64,000 nt of DNA, from the NCBI RefSeq assembly GCF_014205165.1, contig NZ_JACHMZ010000001.1, positions 1,958,001 through 2,022,000 of the forward strand, given 5' to 3'. Source of the DNA: Micromonospora carbonacea (GTDB lineage Bacteria > Actinomycetota > Actinomycetes > Mycobacteriales > Micromonosporaceae). The notes beneath the pieces are model-generated. The model made no database searches. It had not been told where the DNA came from and worked only from the letters and a program-made list of their open reading frames with translations. Within the stretch, counting starts at the first letter, position 1. Each line of letters starts with the position of its first letter. Positions 9,426 to 18,055 of the stretch are shown here, piece after piece. A program made the position numbers and the translations under genes.

Positions 9426-9605
9426 TCACCCGGACCGTCCGCTCACTCTGGACGGTCCCGGGTCGCCGACCCGTGCCCGTGCGGGTGCCCCGGCCGCTGA
9501 TCCCCTGCCCGGTGGCCCGCAGAGCCCTGTTCCCCGGACGTCCGGCAAGATCATGTCGCCATCTGTTGAGCAGAAGTCGTGTCCTTTCAGGGCGTGGTCG
9601 AAACC

Positions 9606-9634
9606 TTGCCGCCATCGGTCCGTCTCGTTACAGT
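9606..9634 (+). promoter_or_regulatory. Putative sigma-HrdB-type promoter of the alpha-glucoside importer operon
   Basis: TTGCCG (9606-9611), exactly 17 bp, then TACAGT (9629-9634), matching the actinobacterial TTGnCn / TAnnnT pattern. This gives a leader of about 130 nt before the binding-protein ATG at 9774. The rest of the 388-bp gap 9386-9773 has no gene. Confidence 0.55.
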
Positions 9635-9773
9635 GTCCCCACTCACACCTGACACCACGCAGCTCCACGGCCCGGTCACCTGCGCACGGGGATCGCCGGC
9701 ACGGCACCACCACGTGACGATCCCGCGGATCGGCGGTGGCCATGGAGTCTCACGTTCCCGAAGGGATGGACGG

Positions 9774-11153
9774 ATGTCCGTACCGCAGTACCGGAGGGTC
9801 GCGGCGATGGCGCTCGCGGCTGGCCTCGGGCTCGGCCTGACGGCCTGTTCCACCAAGAGCGACGACGGCGGCACGACCGCAGCCGGCAAGGTCACCATCA
9901 CCGTCGACTGCCAGCCGGTCGGCTCGCAGAAGGAGCTGCTGGCGAACTGGAACGACGACGTCGCCGAGTTCCAGCGGCAGAACCCGGACATCGTCGTCAA
10001 GAGCGTCAGCGTCGGCGAGCAGTGCAACAACCCGCCGGACTTCACCGCCCGCCTCGCCGGCGGCACCGTCACCGATGTCTTCTACGGGTACATGACCGAT
10101 CTCCAGCAGGTGCTCGACTCCGGTCAGGCGATGGACGTCACCGAGCTCGTCACCAAGGAAACCGTCCCGACCTGGGACAGCGTCGACCCGGCGCTGAAGG
10201 AGGCGTTCAGCGACGGCGGCAAGCTCTACGCCGTCCCGGTGAAGAACTACTCGATGGGCCTGGTCTACAACAAGGTCCTGTTCCAGCAGGCGGGCCTCGA
10301 CGTGAACAACCCGCCCAGGACCTGGCCCGAGGTGCGGGCCGCCGCCAAGAAGATCGCCGCGCTCGGCAACGGCATCGCCGGCTACGCCGAGTACAGCGCC
10401 GGCAACACCGGCGGCTGGCACTTCACCTCCCTGCTCTACTCCCAGGGCGGCCAGATCCTCACTCCCGACGGCAAGAAGGCCGACTTCAACAACGCGCTGG
10501 GCAAGCAGGTTCTCCAGAACCTCAAGGACATGCGGTACGGCGACAACAGCATGGGCGCCCGCCAACTGCTCCAGTGGGGCGACCTGTTGACCAACGCCGG
10601 AGCCGGCAAGGTCGGCATGTTCGTCGGCGCGCCGGACGCCACCCAGGCGATCGTCAGCCAGTTCCAGGGCAGGTTCCAGGACTGGGCGATGGGCCCGCTG
10701 CCCGGCCAGGACGGGCAGGCGTTGGGGACCCTCGGCGGCGGCGAGGGCTACTTCTTCAAGAAGGGCCTCACTCCCGAGCAGGTCGAGGCCGGTCTGAAGT
10801 GGATCGCGTACCAGAAGCTGACACCCGGCAAGGGCCAGTTCGACTACGTCCGGGCCAAGCCGCAGAACTACCCGGTCGGTCTGCCCCAGCCGCTGCTGTT
10901 CAGCAACGGGAGCGACGCGCAGAAGCAGGAACTCGCGCTGCGCAAGGCGAACGCCAACGTGGACACCGCGAACTTCGCGGCCTTCGAAACCAACCCGGTC
11001 CCGATCAAGGGTGAGCCGCGCAACGCGCAGGCGATCTACGCGGTGCTCGACGCCGCCATGTCCGGGGTCCTGACGAACCCGAACGCGAACATCGACGCGC
11101 TGCTCAAGACGGCCGAGGACAAGGTCAACCAGTTGCTCGCCACCCAGAGCTGA
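9774..11153 (+). CDS. Sugar ABC transporter substrate-binding lipoprotein (family 1, maltose-type)
   Basis: A 459-residue lipoprotein that should capture oligosaccharides outside the membrane and deliver them to the two permeases encoded downstream. The ATG at 9774 has AAGGGA about 7 nt upstream. The signal is short and ends in the lipobox LTAC (cysteine near residue 24). The body has family features such as YAVPVKNYSMGLVYNKVLFQQAGL, GYAEYSAGNTGGWHF and VGMFVGAPDATQ. An in-frame upstream GTG at 9579 would add 65 residues of non-signal sequence and is rejected. The gene is first in an operon with permeases and GH13 alpha-glucosidase; no ATPase is encoded with it, so a shared MsiK-type ATPase is expected. 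The ligand is inferred to be an alpha-glucan oligosaccharide. Confidence 0.88.
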   Translation: MSVPQYRRVAAMALAAGLGLGLTACSTKSDDGGTTAAGKVTITVDCQPVGSQKELLANWNDDVAEFQRQNPDIVVKSVSVGEQCNNPPDFTARLAGGTVTDVFYGYMTDLQQVLDSGQAMDVTELVTKETVPTWDSVDPALKEAFSDGGKLYAVPVKNYSMGLVYNKVLFQQAGLDVNNPPRTWPEVRAAAKKIAALGNGIAGYAEYSAGNTGGWHFTSLLYSQGGQILTPDGKKADFNNALGKQVLQNLKDMRYGDNSMGARQLLQWGDLLTNAGAGKVGMFVGAPDATQAIVSQFQGRFQDWAMGPLPGQDGQALGTLGGGEGYFFKKGLTPEQVEAGLKWIAYQKLTPGKGQFDYVRAKPQNYPVGLPQPLLFSNGSDAQKQELALRKANANVDTANFAAFETNPVPIKGEPRNAQAIYAVLDAAMSGVLTNPNANIDALLKTAEDKVNQLLATQS

Positions 11154-11160
11154 CCCGTCC

Positions 11161-11188
11161 GGTGGGGGCCGGCGCCCCGGCCCCCACC
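11161..11188 (+). terminator. Intercistronic hairpin between binding-protein and permease genes
   Basis: Perfect 12-bp arms (GGTGGGGGCCGG / CCGGCCCCCACC) with a CGCC loop, 7 nt after the SBP stop. In binding-protein operons such structures commonly stabilise the upstream message or partly terminate transcription, giving more binding protein than permease. Confidence 0.7.
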
Positions 11189-11235
11189 CCGTCCGCGCCG
11201 CACCGTCCGGTCACCGAAACCCACCAGGAGTTGCC

Positions 11236-12192
11236 TTGGCGATCACCACCGCCCCGGGGATCACGAGAAAGCCGGGTCGCCCCGCGCCGCCGTACCCGCC
11301 CGGGCCCCGGCGGGCCAGCCTCGGCCGCAGGGTACGGGACAACCTCACCGGGCACGCCTTCCTGATCGGCGCGGTGACCTGCTTCGCGTTCTTCTCCTGG
11401 TACCCGATGGTCCGTGGCGTGGTGATGAGCTTCCAGCGCACCCGGCGCGGGGTCACCACCTGGGTGGGCTGGGACAACTACGAACGCATCCTCGCCGACC
11501 CGAGCTTCTGGGCGGCCTGGAAGAACACCCTCTACTTCACCTTCCTCGCGCTGGTCCTCGGGTACGCGGTGCCGTTCTTCGTGGCGGTCCTGCTCAACGA
11601 GCTCCGTCACGCCAAGGGGTACCTGCGGATCCTGGTCTACCTGCCGGTGATGCTGCCGCCGGCCTCGGCGCTGTTCCTGTTCAAGTTCTACGCCTACGAC
11701 CCCAGCGACGCCGGGCTGTTCAACTCGATCCTCACGGCGCTGCACCTGCCCACCTCGCAGTGGATGCAGAGCGCCGAGATGACGATGCCGGCGATGGTGA
11801 TCGCGTCGACCTGGATGAACATGGGCGGCGCGGTGCTGATCTACCTGGCGGCCCTGCAGGGCATACCCGGCGAACTCTACGAGGCGGCCGAACTCGACGG
11901 CGCCGGGATCTGGCGGCGGATCCGGCACGTGACGATCCCGCAGACCCGCCTGATTCTCGCCCTCCTGGCGATGTTGCAGATCGTCGCCACGATGCAGTTC
12001 TTCGTCGAGCCGCTGATCCTCGCCAACGGCACCGGCACGCAGGACTCCGCGACGTCGGTGGCGTACCTCATCTACCAGCACGGGTTCTTCCAGAACGACC
12101 TGAACGGCGCCGCGGCACTCGGCGTGATCATGCTCGTGGTGCTGGCCGGTTTCTCCGCCGCGTACGTGCGGCTGAGCGCGAAACAGGACTAG
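11236..12192 (+). CDS. Sugar ABC transporter permease (MalF/UgpA type)
   Basis: A 318-residue inner-membrane subunit. The TTG start at 11236 follows AGGAG by 5 nt. After a basic N-terminal tail (about 35 residues) there are six predicted membrane segments. The cytoplasmic EAA loop that contacts the ATPase is visible as EAAELDGAGIWRRIRHVTIP. Binding-protein-dependent transport system inner membrane component family, pairing with the next gene to form the channel. It is the second gene of the SBP-permease-permease-GH13 operon. Confidence 0.9.
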   Translation: MAITTAPGITRKPGRPAPPYPPGPRRASLGRRVRDNLTGHAFLIGAVTCFAFFSWYPMVRGVVMSFQRTRRGVTTWVGWDNYERILADPSFWAAWKNTLYFTFLALVLGYAVPFFVAVLLNELRHAKGYLRILVYLPVMLPPASALFLFKFYAYDPSDAGLFNSILTALHLPTSQWMQSAEMTMPAMVIASTWMNMGGAVLIYLAALQGIPGELYEAAELDGAGIWRRIRHVTIPQTRLILALLAMLQIVATMQFFVEPLILANGTGTQDSATSVAYLIYQHGFFQNDLNGAAALGVIMLVVLAGFSAAYVRLSAKQD

Positions 12193-12204
12193 GGCAGGGG
12201 AGCC

Positions 12205-13092
12205 ATGGCACAGGACACCGCGACCAGGACCCTCATCTCCTCCGCCCAACTGCGCCGGGGCCGGGGCCGGATCGTCTACTGGACGCTGCTCACCGTCGTC
12301 GTGGTGGGCTTCACCCTGGTCTTCGTCGGGCCGCTGTACTGGATGGTCACCGGCGCGCTCAAGTCCGGTCAGGAGATCGCGCAGACCCCGCCCTCGCTGT
12401 TCCCGAGGGACCCGCAGCCTCAGAACTACGTGGACGCGTGGCGCCACCTCGACCTCGCCAAGCTGCTGTTCAACACGTTCTACTACGCGGCCGGAGCCCT
12501 GGTCTTCCAGCTCGTCCTGGACACCGCCGCGGCGTACGCGCTGTCGAAGCTGCGGCCGGTGCTCGGCAATCTGATCCTCGGGCTGATGCTGGCGACGCTG
12601 ATGATTCCGGCGATGGTGCTCGTCGTCCCGCAGTACGTGACCGTGATCGACCTGCCGATCCTGCACGTGAGCCTGCTCGACTCGCCGTTCGCCATCTGGC
12701 TGCCGGCGGTCGCCAACGCGTTCAACATCTTCCTGCTGAAACGGTTCTTCGACTCCATTCCGGAGGAGTTGATGGCCGCCGCCCTGGTCGACGGGGCGAG
12801 TCCGCTGCGCACGCTCTGGTCGATCATTTTGCCGATGTCGCGCCCCATCCTGGGCGTGGTCTCGATCTTCGCGGTGACGGCGGTCTGGAAGGACTTCCTC
12901 TGGCCGAAGCTGGTCATGCCCTCGCCCGAGACCCGGACGATCAGCGTCGGCATCTACGCCTTCTCCGGCGGCACCCCGATGAACGTGGTCATCGCCGCCT
13001 CGGTCATCGCCGCGATCCCGACCGTGCTCATCTTCCTGATCTTCCAGCGCAACATCATGTCCGGCCTGACCACGGGCAGCCTCAAGGGTTGA
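12205..13092 (+). CDS. Sugar ABC transporter permease (MalG/UgpE type)
   Basis: A 295-residue membrane protein, ATG at 12205 after AGGGGAG, 12 nt behind the first permease. It has six predicted transmembrane segments and the EAA-type loop AALVDGASPLRTLWSIILP. The typical MalG-type end NIMSGLTTGSLKG is present. Forms the heterodimeric translocation pore with the preceding protein. Confidence 0.9.
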   Translation: MAQDTATRTLISSAQLRRGRGRIVYWTLLTVVVVGFTLVFVGPLYWMVTGALKSGQEIAQTPPSLFPRDPQPQNYVDAWRHLDLAKLLFNTFYYAAGALVFQLVLDTAAAYALSKLRPVLGNLILGLMLATLMIPAMVLVVPQYVTVIDLPILHVSLLDSPFAIWLPAVANAFNIFLLKRFFDSIPEELMAAALVDGASPLRTLWSIILPMSRPILGVVSIFAVTAVWKDFLWPKLVMPSPETRTISVGIYAFSGGTPMNVVIAASVIAAIPTVLIFLIFQRNIMSGLTTGSLKG

Positions 13093-13260
13093 CCCCGGCC
13101 GGGACGGACGCCGGGCGCGACCCCGGCCGACCGCACCGCCGCACCACCAGCGCGACCATCCGCGCAACCTTCCCGCACGGCGAACAACGACCGTTCGCCC
13201 GAAACTCTCATCCAGGTCCGGCGAATCCGCCGACGTGCCGACGCAGAAAGCAGGGTGCTC

Positions 13261-14907
13261 GTGACCACAGCAGACGGTAGTCCGTGGTGGCGTGGTGCGG
13301 TGATCTACCAGGTCTACCCGCGTAGCTTCGCCGACGGCAATGGCGACGGTATCGGCGACATAGCCGGCATCCGGGCCCGGCTGGACCACCTGGCGGCGCT
13401 CGGCGTCGACGCGATCTGGTTCAGCCCCTGGTATCCGTCCCCGATGGCCGACGCCGGCTACGACGTGGCCGACTACCGCGACATCGATCCGGTCTTCGGC
13501 ACCCTCGGGGAGGCGGAGGCGCTGATCGCGGAGGCCCATGCGCTCGGCATCCGGATCATCGTCGACATCGTGCCCAACCACTGCTCCGACGCGCACCCCT
13601 GGTTCCAGGCGGCCCTCGCCGGCGGGCCGGGGGCGCCCGAGCGGGACCTGTTCTGGTTCCGCCCCGGCCGGGGTCCGAACGGCGACCGGCCGCCCACCGA
13701 CTGGGTCGGCGAGTTCGGCGGCCCGACCTGGACCCGGACCACCGACCCGGACGGTTCCCCCGGCGACTGGTACCTGCACCTGTTCACCGCCCAGCAGCCC
13801 GACTTCAACTGGGACCACCCCCGGGTGCGGGCCGAGTTCGAGGACGTGCTGCGGTTCTGGTTCGACCGGGGCGTGGACGGCATCCGGATCGACTCCGCCG
13901 GGCTGCTGGTCAAGGACGGCACGCTGCCCGAGACACTGCCCGACCGGCCGCACCCGTTCCGGGACCTGGACGGGGTCCACGAGATCTACCGCGCCTGGCG
14001 GCGGCTCGCCGACGGGTACCCCGGCGACCGGGCCCTGATCGGCGAGGTGTGGATGCCCGACCGGCAGCGGTTCGCCAACTACCTGCGCCCGGACGAGCTG
14101 CACGCGGCGTTCAACTTCGACTTCCTCGGCTGTGCCTGGGACGCCTCGGCGCTACGCGAGTGCATCGACGGGACGCTCAGCGCGCACGCGCCGGTCGCCG
14201 CGCCGGCCACCTGGGTGCTGTCCAACCACGACGTCACCCGGCACGTCACCCGGTACGGCCGGGCGGACACCACGTTCAGCTTCGCTGCCAAGCGCGAGGG
14301 CATCCCCACCGACCTGGAGCTGGGCACCCGGCGGGCCCGCGCCGCCGCCCTGCTGTCGCTGTCGCTGCCCGGTGCCGTCTACGTCTACCAGGGCGAGGAG
14401 CTGGGCCTGTACGAGGTCGAGGACATCCCGTACGCGCTGCGCCAGGACCCGATGTGGGAACGCTCCGGCCGGGTCGACCCCGGTCGGGACGGCTGCCGGG
14501 TGCCGCTGCCCTGGGCCGGTGACGAGCCACCCTTCGGGTTCAGCCCGGACGGCGCGGTGGCCGCACCCTGGCTGCCGCAGCCGGCCGACTGGAAGGACCG
14601 GACGGCCCAGGCGCAGACCGGCGACCCGAACTCGATGCTGGAGCTGTACCGGTCGGCGATCCGGGTCCGGCGGGCCGACCCGGCCCTCGGTGACGGCGAG
14701 TTCGGCTGGCTGCCCGCCCCGGACAGGGTGCTCGCCTTCCGGCGGGGCGCGGGCTTCCGCTGCGTGGTCAACCTCGCCGACGCGCCGGTCCCGCTCCCCG
14801 CCGACGGGGAACCGCTGCTGGCCAGCGGGCCGCTCGACGACGGCCTGCTGCCCCCGGACACCGCCGTCTGGCTGCGTTCCGTCGACCCGGCGGACGCGTC
14901 GCACTGA
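13261..14907 (+). CDS. Cytoplasmic GH13 alpha-glucosidase (oligo-1,6-/maltodextrin-type)
   Basis: A 548-residue enzyme without signal peptide that should release glucose from imported alpha-glucosides. It begins with the GH13 landmark WWRGAVIYQVYPRSFADGNGDGIGD. The catalytic nucleophile is the Asp of GIRIDSAG (residue 211 from 13261), the acid/base is the Glu of LIGEVW (262), and the transition-state Asp is in LSNHDVTRH (324). A GTG at 13255 is also in frame, but AAAGCAGG is better spaced for 13261. It lies 160 bp after the permeases in the same orientation. GH13 relatives of this size include enzymes acting on isomaltose, nigerose, kojibiose or maltose; the linkage cannot be read from sequence, though the GH87 context favours alpha-1,3-linked oligosaccharides. 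Confidence 0.88.
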   Translation: MTTADGSPWWRGAVIYQVYPRSFADGNGDGIGDIAGIRARLDHLAALGVDAIWFSPWYPSPMADAGYDVADYRDIDPVFGTLGEAEALIAEAHALGIRIIVDIVPNHCSDAHPWFQAALAGGPGAPERDLFWFRPGRGPNGDRPPTDWVGEFGGPTWTRTTDPDGSPGDWYLHLFTAQQPDFNWDHPRVRAEFEDVLRFWFDRGVDGIRIDSAGLLVKDGTLPETLPDRPHPFRDLDGVHEIYRAWRRLADGYPGDRALIGEVWMPDRQRFANYLRPDELHAAFNFDFLGCAWDASALRECIDGTLSAHAPVAAPATWVLSNHDVTRHVTRYGRADTTFSFAAKREGIPTDLELGTRRARAAALLSLSLPGAVYVYQGEELGLYEVEDIPYALRQDPMWERSGRVDPGRDGCRVPLPWAGDEPPFGFSPDGAVAAPWLPQPADWKDRTAQAQTGDPNSMLELYRSAIRVRRADPALGDGEFGWLPAPDRVLAFRRGAGFRCVVNLADAPVPLPADGEPLLASGPLDDGLLPPDTAVWLRSVDPADASH

Positions 14908-14911
14908 TCGC

Positions 14912-14935
14912 CCGGCGGCCCGTCCCGGCCGCCGG
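14912..14935 (+). terminator. Hairpin after the alpha-glucosidase gene
   Basis: 9-bp perfect arms (CCGGCGGCC / GGCCGCCGG) with a 6-nt loop, 4 nt beyond the GH13 stop codon. A plausible end of the importer operon. Confidence 0.55.
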
Positions 14936-15052
14936 CGCCCCGCCGTCGGCACGGCCGCAGGGTCGGGGCATCGAAGGACGAACCCGCAGGACACGCTCCG
15001 CCGCACCGCACACGGGGAACCTGGCCACCTGACGAAAGGGAGAGCACCCCTC

Positions 15053-17938
15053 ATGGCCGACCACACCACCCCCCATCACCGTCCACCCCGACCCCGGGCC
15101 CGCGCCGGGCTGGCCGCCCTCGCCGCGACCGCGCTGGCCGCGGCCTCGGTCACCGTGGTCGCGCTGACCTCCACCGCGACCCCGGCGCGGGCCGCCGGCC
15201 TGTCCCCGTTCGACATCCCCGGCCGGGGCGCGACCGTTCCCTTCGTCGAGCACGAGGCCGAGGATGTCACCCACACCGGCGCCCGGATCGGCCCGGACCG
15301 CCGCTACGGCACGCTCCCCTCGGAGGCGTCCGGCCGGGAGGCGGTCACCCTCGACGCGGTCGGCGAGTACGTCGAGTTCACCCTCACCGCGCCGGCCAAC
15401 GCGGTGACCTTCCGGTACAGCCTGCCGGACAACGCCGCCGGCACCGGCCGGGACGCCAGCATCGACCTGCGCGCCAACGGCATCCTGGTCAAGGCGGTGC
15501 CGGTCACCTCCCGGTACGGCTGGTACTACGGCGGTTACCCGTTCAACAACAACCCGGGCGACAGCAACCCGCACCACTTCTACGACGAGACCCGCACCCT
15601 GTTCGGCACCACCTACCCGGCCGGTACGAAGATCCGCCTCCAGGTCTCCTCGACCGCGCAGTCGCCGACCTTCACCATCGACCTGGCCGACTTCGAGCTG
15701 GTCGGGGCGCCGATCACCAAGCCCGCCGGCGTGCTGGACGTGGTGACCGACTTCGGCGCCGACCCGACCGGGGCCACCGACTCGACCGCGAAGTTCCAGG
15801 CGGCGGTGGACGCCGGGCAGGCGCAGGGCCGGGCGGTCTGGATCCCCACCGGCACCTTCACCCTCTGGGACCACGTGGTGGTCGACGGGGTGACCCTGCG
15901 CGGCGCCGGCCCCTGGTACTCCGTCCTCGGTGGCCGGCACCCCACCGACCGCAAGCGGGCCGCCGGCATCTACGGCAAGTACGTGCCGGGCGGCGGCTAC
16001 ACCGGCGAGATCCGCGCGCACGAGGCGAACGGACCGAGCCGCAACGTCACCCTGCGGGACTTCGCCATCATCGGCGACATCCGGGAACGGGTGGACGAGG
16101 ACCAGGTCAACGCCATCGGCGGGGCGATGACCGACTCGGTGGTGGACAACGTCTGGATGCAGCACACCAAGGTCGGGGCCTGGATGGACGGCCCGATGAA
16201 CAACTTCACGATCCGCAACAGCCGGATCCTGGACCAGACAGCCGACGGGGTGAACTTCCACACCGGCGTCACCAACTCCACGGTCACCAACACCTTCGTC
16301 CGCAACACCGGTGACGACGCCCTCGCCATGTGGGCGCAGAACGTGCCGAACGTGAACAACTCATTCACCTTCAACACCATCGGCGTGACCATTCTCGCCA
16401 ACCACCTGGTCAGCTACGGCGGCCGGGACATCAAGATCACCGACAACGTGACCGCGGACTCGGTCACCAACGGCGGCGGCATCCACGTCGCCAACCGGTA
16501 TCCCGGGGTGCAGGGTCAGACCGCCGTCCTGGGCACCTGGACGATCGCCCGCAACACCCTGATCCGCAACGGCAACTCCGACTACAACTGGCGCTTCGGG
16601 GTCGGCGCGATCTGGTTCTCCGCGCTCAACGAGGCGTTCCAGAATCCCACCATCAACATCACCGACACCGACATCCTGGACAGCTCCTACGCGGCGCTGC
16701 ACTGGATCGAGGGCCAGACGAACGGGATCAACCTGAACAACGTCCGCATCGACGGCGCGGGGACGTACGCCCTCCAGGTGCAGGCGGCCAGCCAGGTCTC
16801 GTTCACCAACGTGCGGGCCACCCGGATCGCCCAGCCCAACCCGATCCACAACTGCGTGGGCAGCGGGTTCCAGATCACCCAGGGGGCCGGCAACTCCGGC
16901 TGGTACACCGCCACCCCGTACTGCGGGCCGTGGCCGGAGCCGCAGTGGGGGACCGGTCCGACCACCCCGCCGACCACCAGCAACCCGACCACCCCGCCGC
17001 CCACCACCCCGCCGCCCACCACCACGTCGCCGCCCACCACGCCGCCCCCGTCCGGCGGCAACCTGGCCGCGGGCCGCCCGGTCACCGCGTCCAGCAGCAA
17101 CCAGACGTACGCGCCGACGAACGCGGTCGACGGCAACCCGGCCAGTTACTGGGAGAGCGCCAACAACACGTTTCCGCAGACGCTGACCGTGGACCTCGGC
17201 GCGGTCCGGTCGGTCGACCGGGTGGTGCTGAGACTGCCCGCCGGCTGGGAGCGCCGTACCCAGACGATCGCGGTGGCCGGCTCCACCGACGGCGGCGCGT
17301 TCACCACCCTCGCGGCGGCGGCCGGACGGACCTTCGACCCGGCGGCCGGCAACGCCGTCACCATCGGCCTGCCGGCCGGTGACCGTCGTTTCGTCCGGCT
17401 GACGGTCAGCGCCAACACCGGCTGGCCGGCGGCCCAGCTGTCGGAGTTCGAGGTCTACGGCGGCACCCCGCCGACCACCCCGCCGCCGACCACGCCGCCC
17501 CCGACCACGGCCCCACCCACCGGGAACCTCGCCGCCGGCCGTCCGGCCACCGCCACCAGCCACGCCGACGTGTACGTCGCCGGCAACACCACCGACGGCA
17601 ACCCGAACACCTACTGGGAGAGCGCCAACAACGCCTTCCCCCAGTCGCTGACCGTGGACCTCGGCACGGCCCGGCCGGTGTCCCGGCTGGTGCTGCGGCT
17701 GCCCCAGCAGGCGGCCTGGCAGACCCGCACCCAGACGTTCGCCGTGCTCGGCTCCACCGACGGCGCGACGTACGGCACGCTCCGGGCCTCCGCCGGCTAC
17801 ACCTTCAACCCCACCACCGGCAACTTCGTCACCATCGGCCTGCCGGCCGGTGACCGCCGCTTCGTCCGGCTCACCTTCACCGGCAACACCGGCTGGCCCG
17901 CCGGGCAGCTCGCCGAGTTCGAGGCGTACGCCAGCTAG
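15053..17938 (+). CDS. Secreted GH87-type alpha-1,3-glucanase/mycodextranase with C-terminal F5/8C pair (paralog 2)
   Basis: A 961-residue exported enzyme. The ATG at 15053 is preceded by AAAGGGAGAG; the signal ends near PARAAG (about residue 48). Module order differs from paralog 1: a CBM6/35-like domain (VEHEAEDVTHTG, about 62-215) leads, then the beta-helix (about 225-620, opening TDFGADPTGATDST). Pro/Thr linkers and two F5/8C modules (about 665-805 and 825-961) follow. The acidic triad is D398, D421, D422 (ADGVNF...TGDDAL), again D-x22-DD. The linkers (TTPPPTTPPP repeats) are low complexity. Placed directly after the importer/alpha-glucosidase operon and before paralog 3 in the same direction. 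Activity on alpha-1,3-glucan or nigeran is inferred from the triad and architecture. Confidence 0.75.
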   Translation: MADHTTPHHRPPRPRARAGLAALAATALAAASVTVVALTSTATPARAAGLSPFDIPGRGATVPFVEHEAEDVTHTGARIGPDRRYGTLPSEASGREAVTLDAVGEYVEFTLTAPANAVTFRYSLPDNAAGTGRDASIDLRANGILVKAVPVTSRYGWYYGGYPFNNNPGDSNPHHFYDETRTLFGTTYPAGTKIRLQVSSTAQSPTFTIDLADFELVGAPITKPAGVLDVVTDFGADPTGATDSTAKFQAAVDAGQAQGRAVWIPTGTFTLWDHVVVDGVTLRGAGPWYSVLGGRHPTDRKRAAGIYGKYVPGGGYTGEIRAHEANGPSRNVTLRDFAIIGDIRERVDEDQVNAIGGAMTDSVVDNVWMQHTKVGAWMDGPMNNFTIRNSRILDQTADGVNFHTGVTNSTVTNTFVRNTGDDALAMWAQNVPNVNNSFTFNTIGVTILANHLVSYGGRDIKITDNVTADSVTNGGGIHVANRYPGVQGQTAVLGTWTIARNTLIRNGNSDYNWRFGVGAIWFSALNEAFQNPTINITDTDILDSSYAALHWIEGQTNGINLNNVRIDGAGTYALQVQAASQVSFTNVRATRIAQPNPIHNCVGSGFQITQGAGNSGWYTATPYCGPWPEPQWGTGPTTPPTTSNPTTPPPTTPPPTTTSPPTTPPPSGGNLAAGRPVTASSSNQTYAPTNAVDGNPASYWESANNTFPQTLTVDLGAVRSVDRVVLRLPAGWERRTQTIAVAGSTDGGAFTTLAAAAGRTFDPAAGNAVTIGLPAGDRRFVRLTVSANTGWPAAQLSEFEVYGGTPPTTPPPTTPPPTTAPPTGNLAAGRPATATSHADVYVAGNTTDGNPNTYWESANNAFPQSLTVDLGTARPVSRLVLRLPQQAAWQTRTQTFAVLGSTDGATYGTLRASAGYTFNPTTGNFVTIGLPAGDRRFVRLTFTGNTGWPAGQLAEFEAYAS

Positions 17939-17945
17939 CCGTGCC

Positions 17946-17981
17946 GGGGCGGGGCCCGTGCACCGGAACGGTCCCCGCCCC
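17946..17981 (+). terminator. Hairpin between GH87 paralogs 2 and 3
   Basis: 14-nt arms (GGGGCGGGGCCCGT / ACGGTCCCCGCCCC) with one internal mismatch and an 8-nt loop, 7 nt after the stop. Suggests the two paralogs have separate transcription ends. Confidence 0.6.
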
Positions 17982-18055
17982 CCCACGTCACCCCGGGCAC
18001 CACCCCGCACCTCCGCACCCCCGCACCCACCCCCGGAGAGAGGTGTTCCCCCACC

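Noticed and set aside
16960..17060. CRISPR-like or regulatory repeat in the GH87 paralog 2 gene
   Set aside because: The repeats encode a Pro/Thr interdomain linker.
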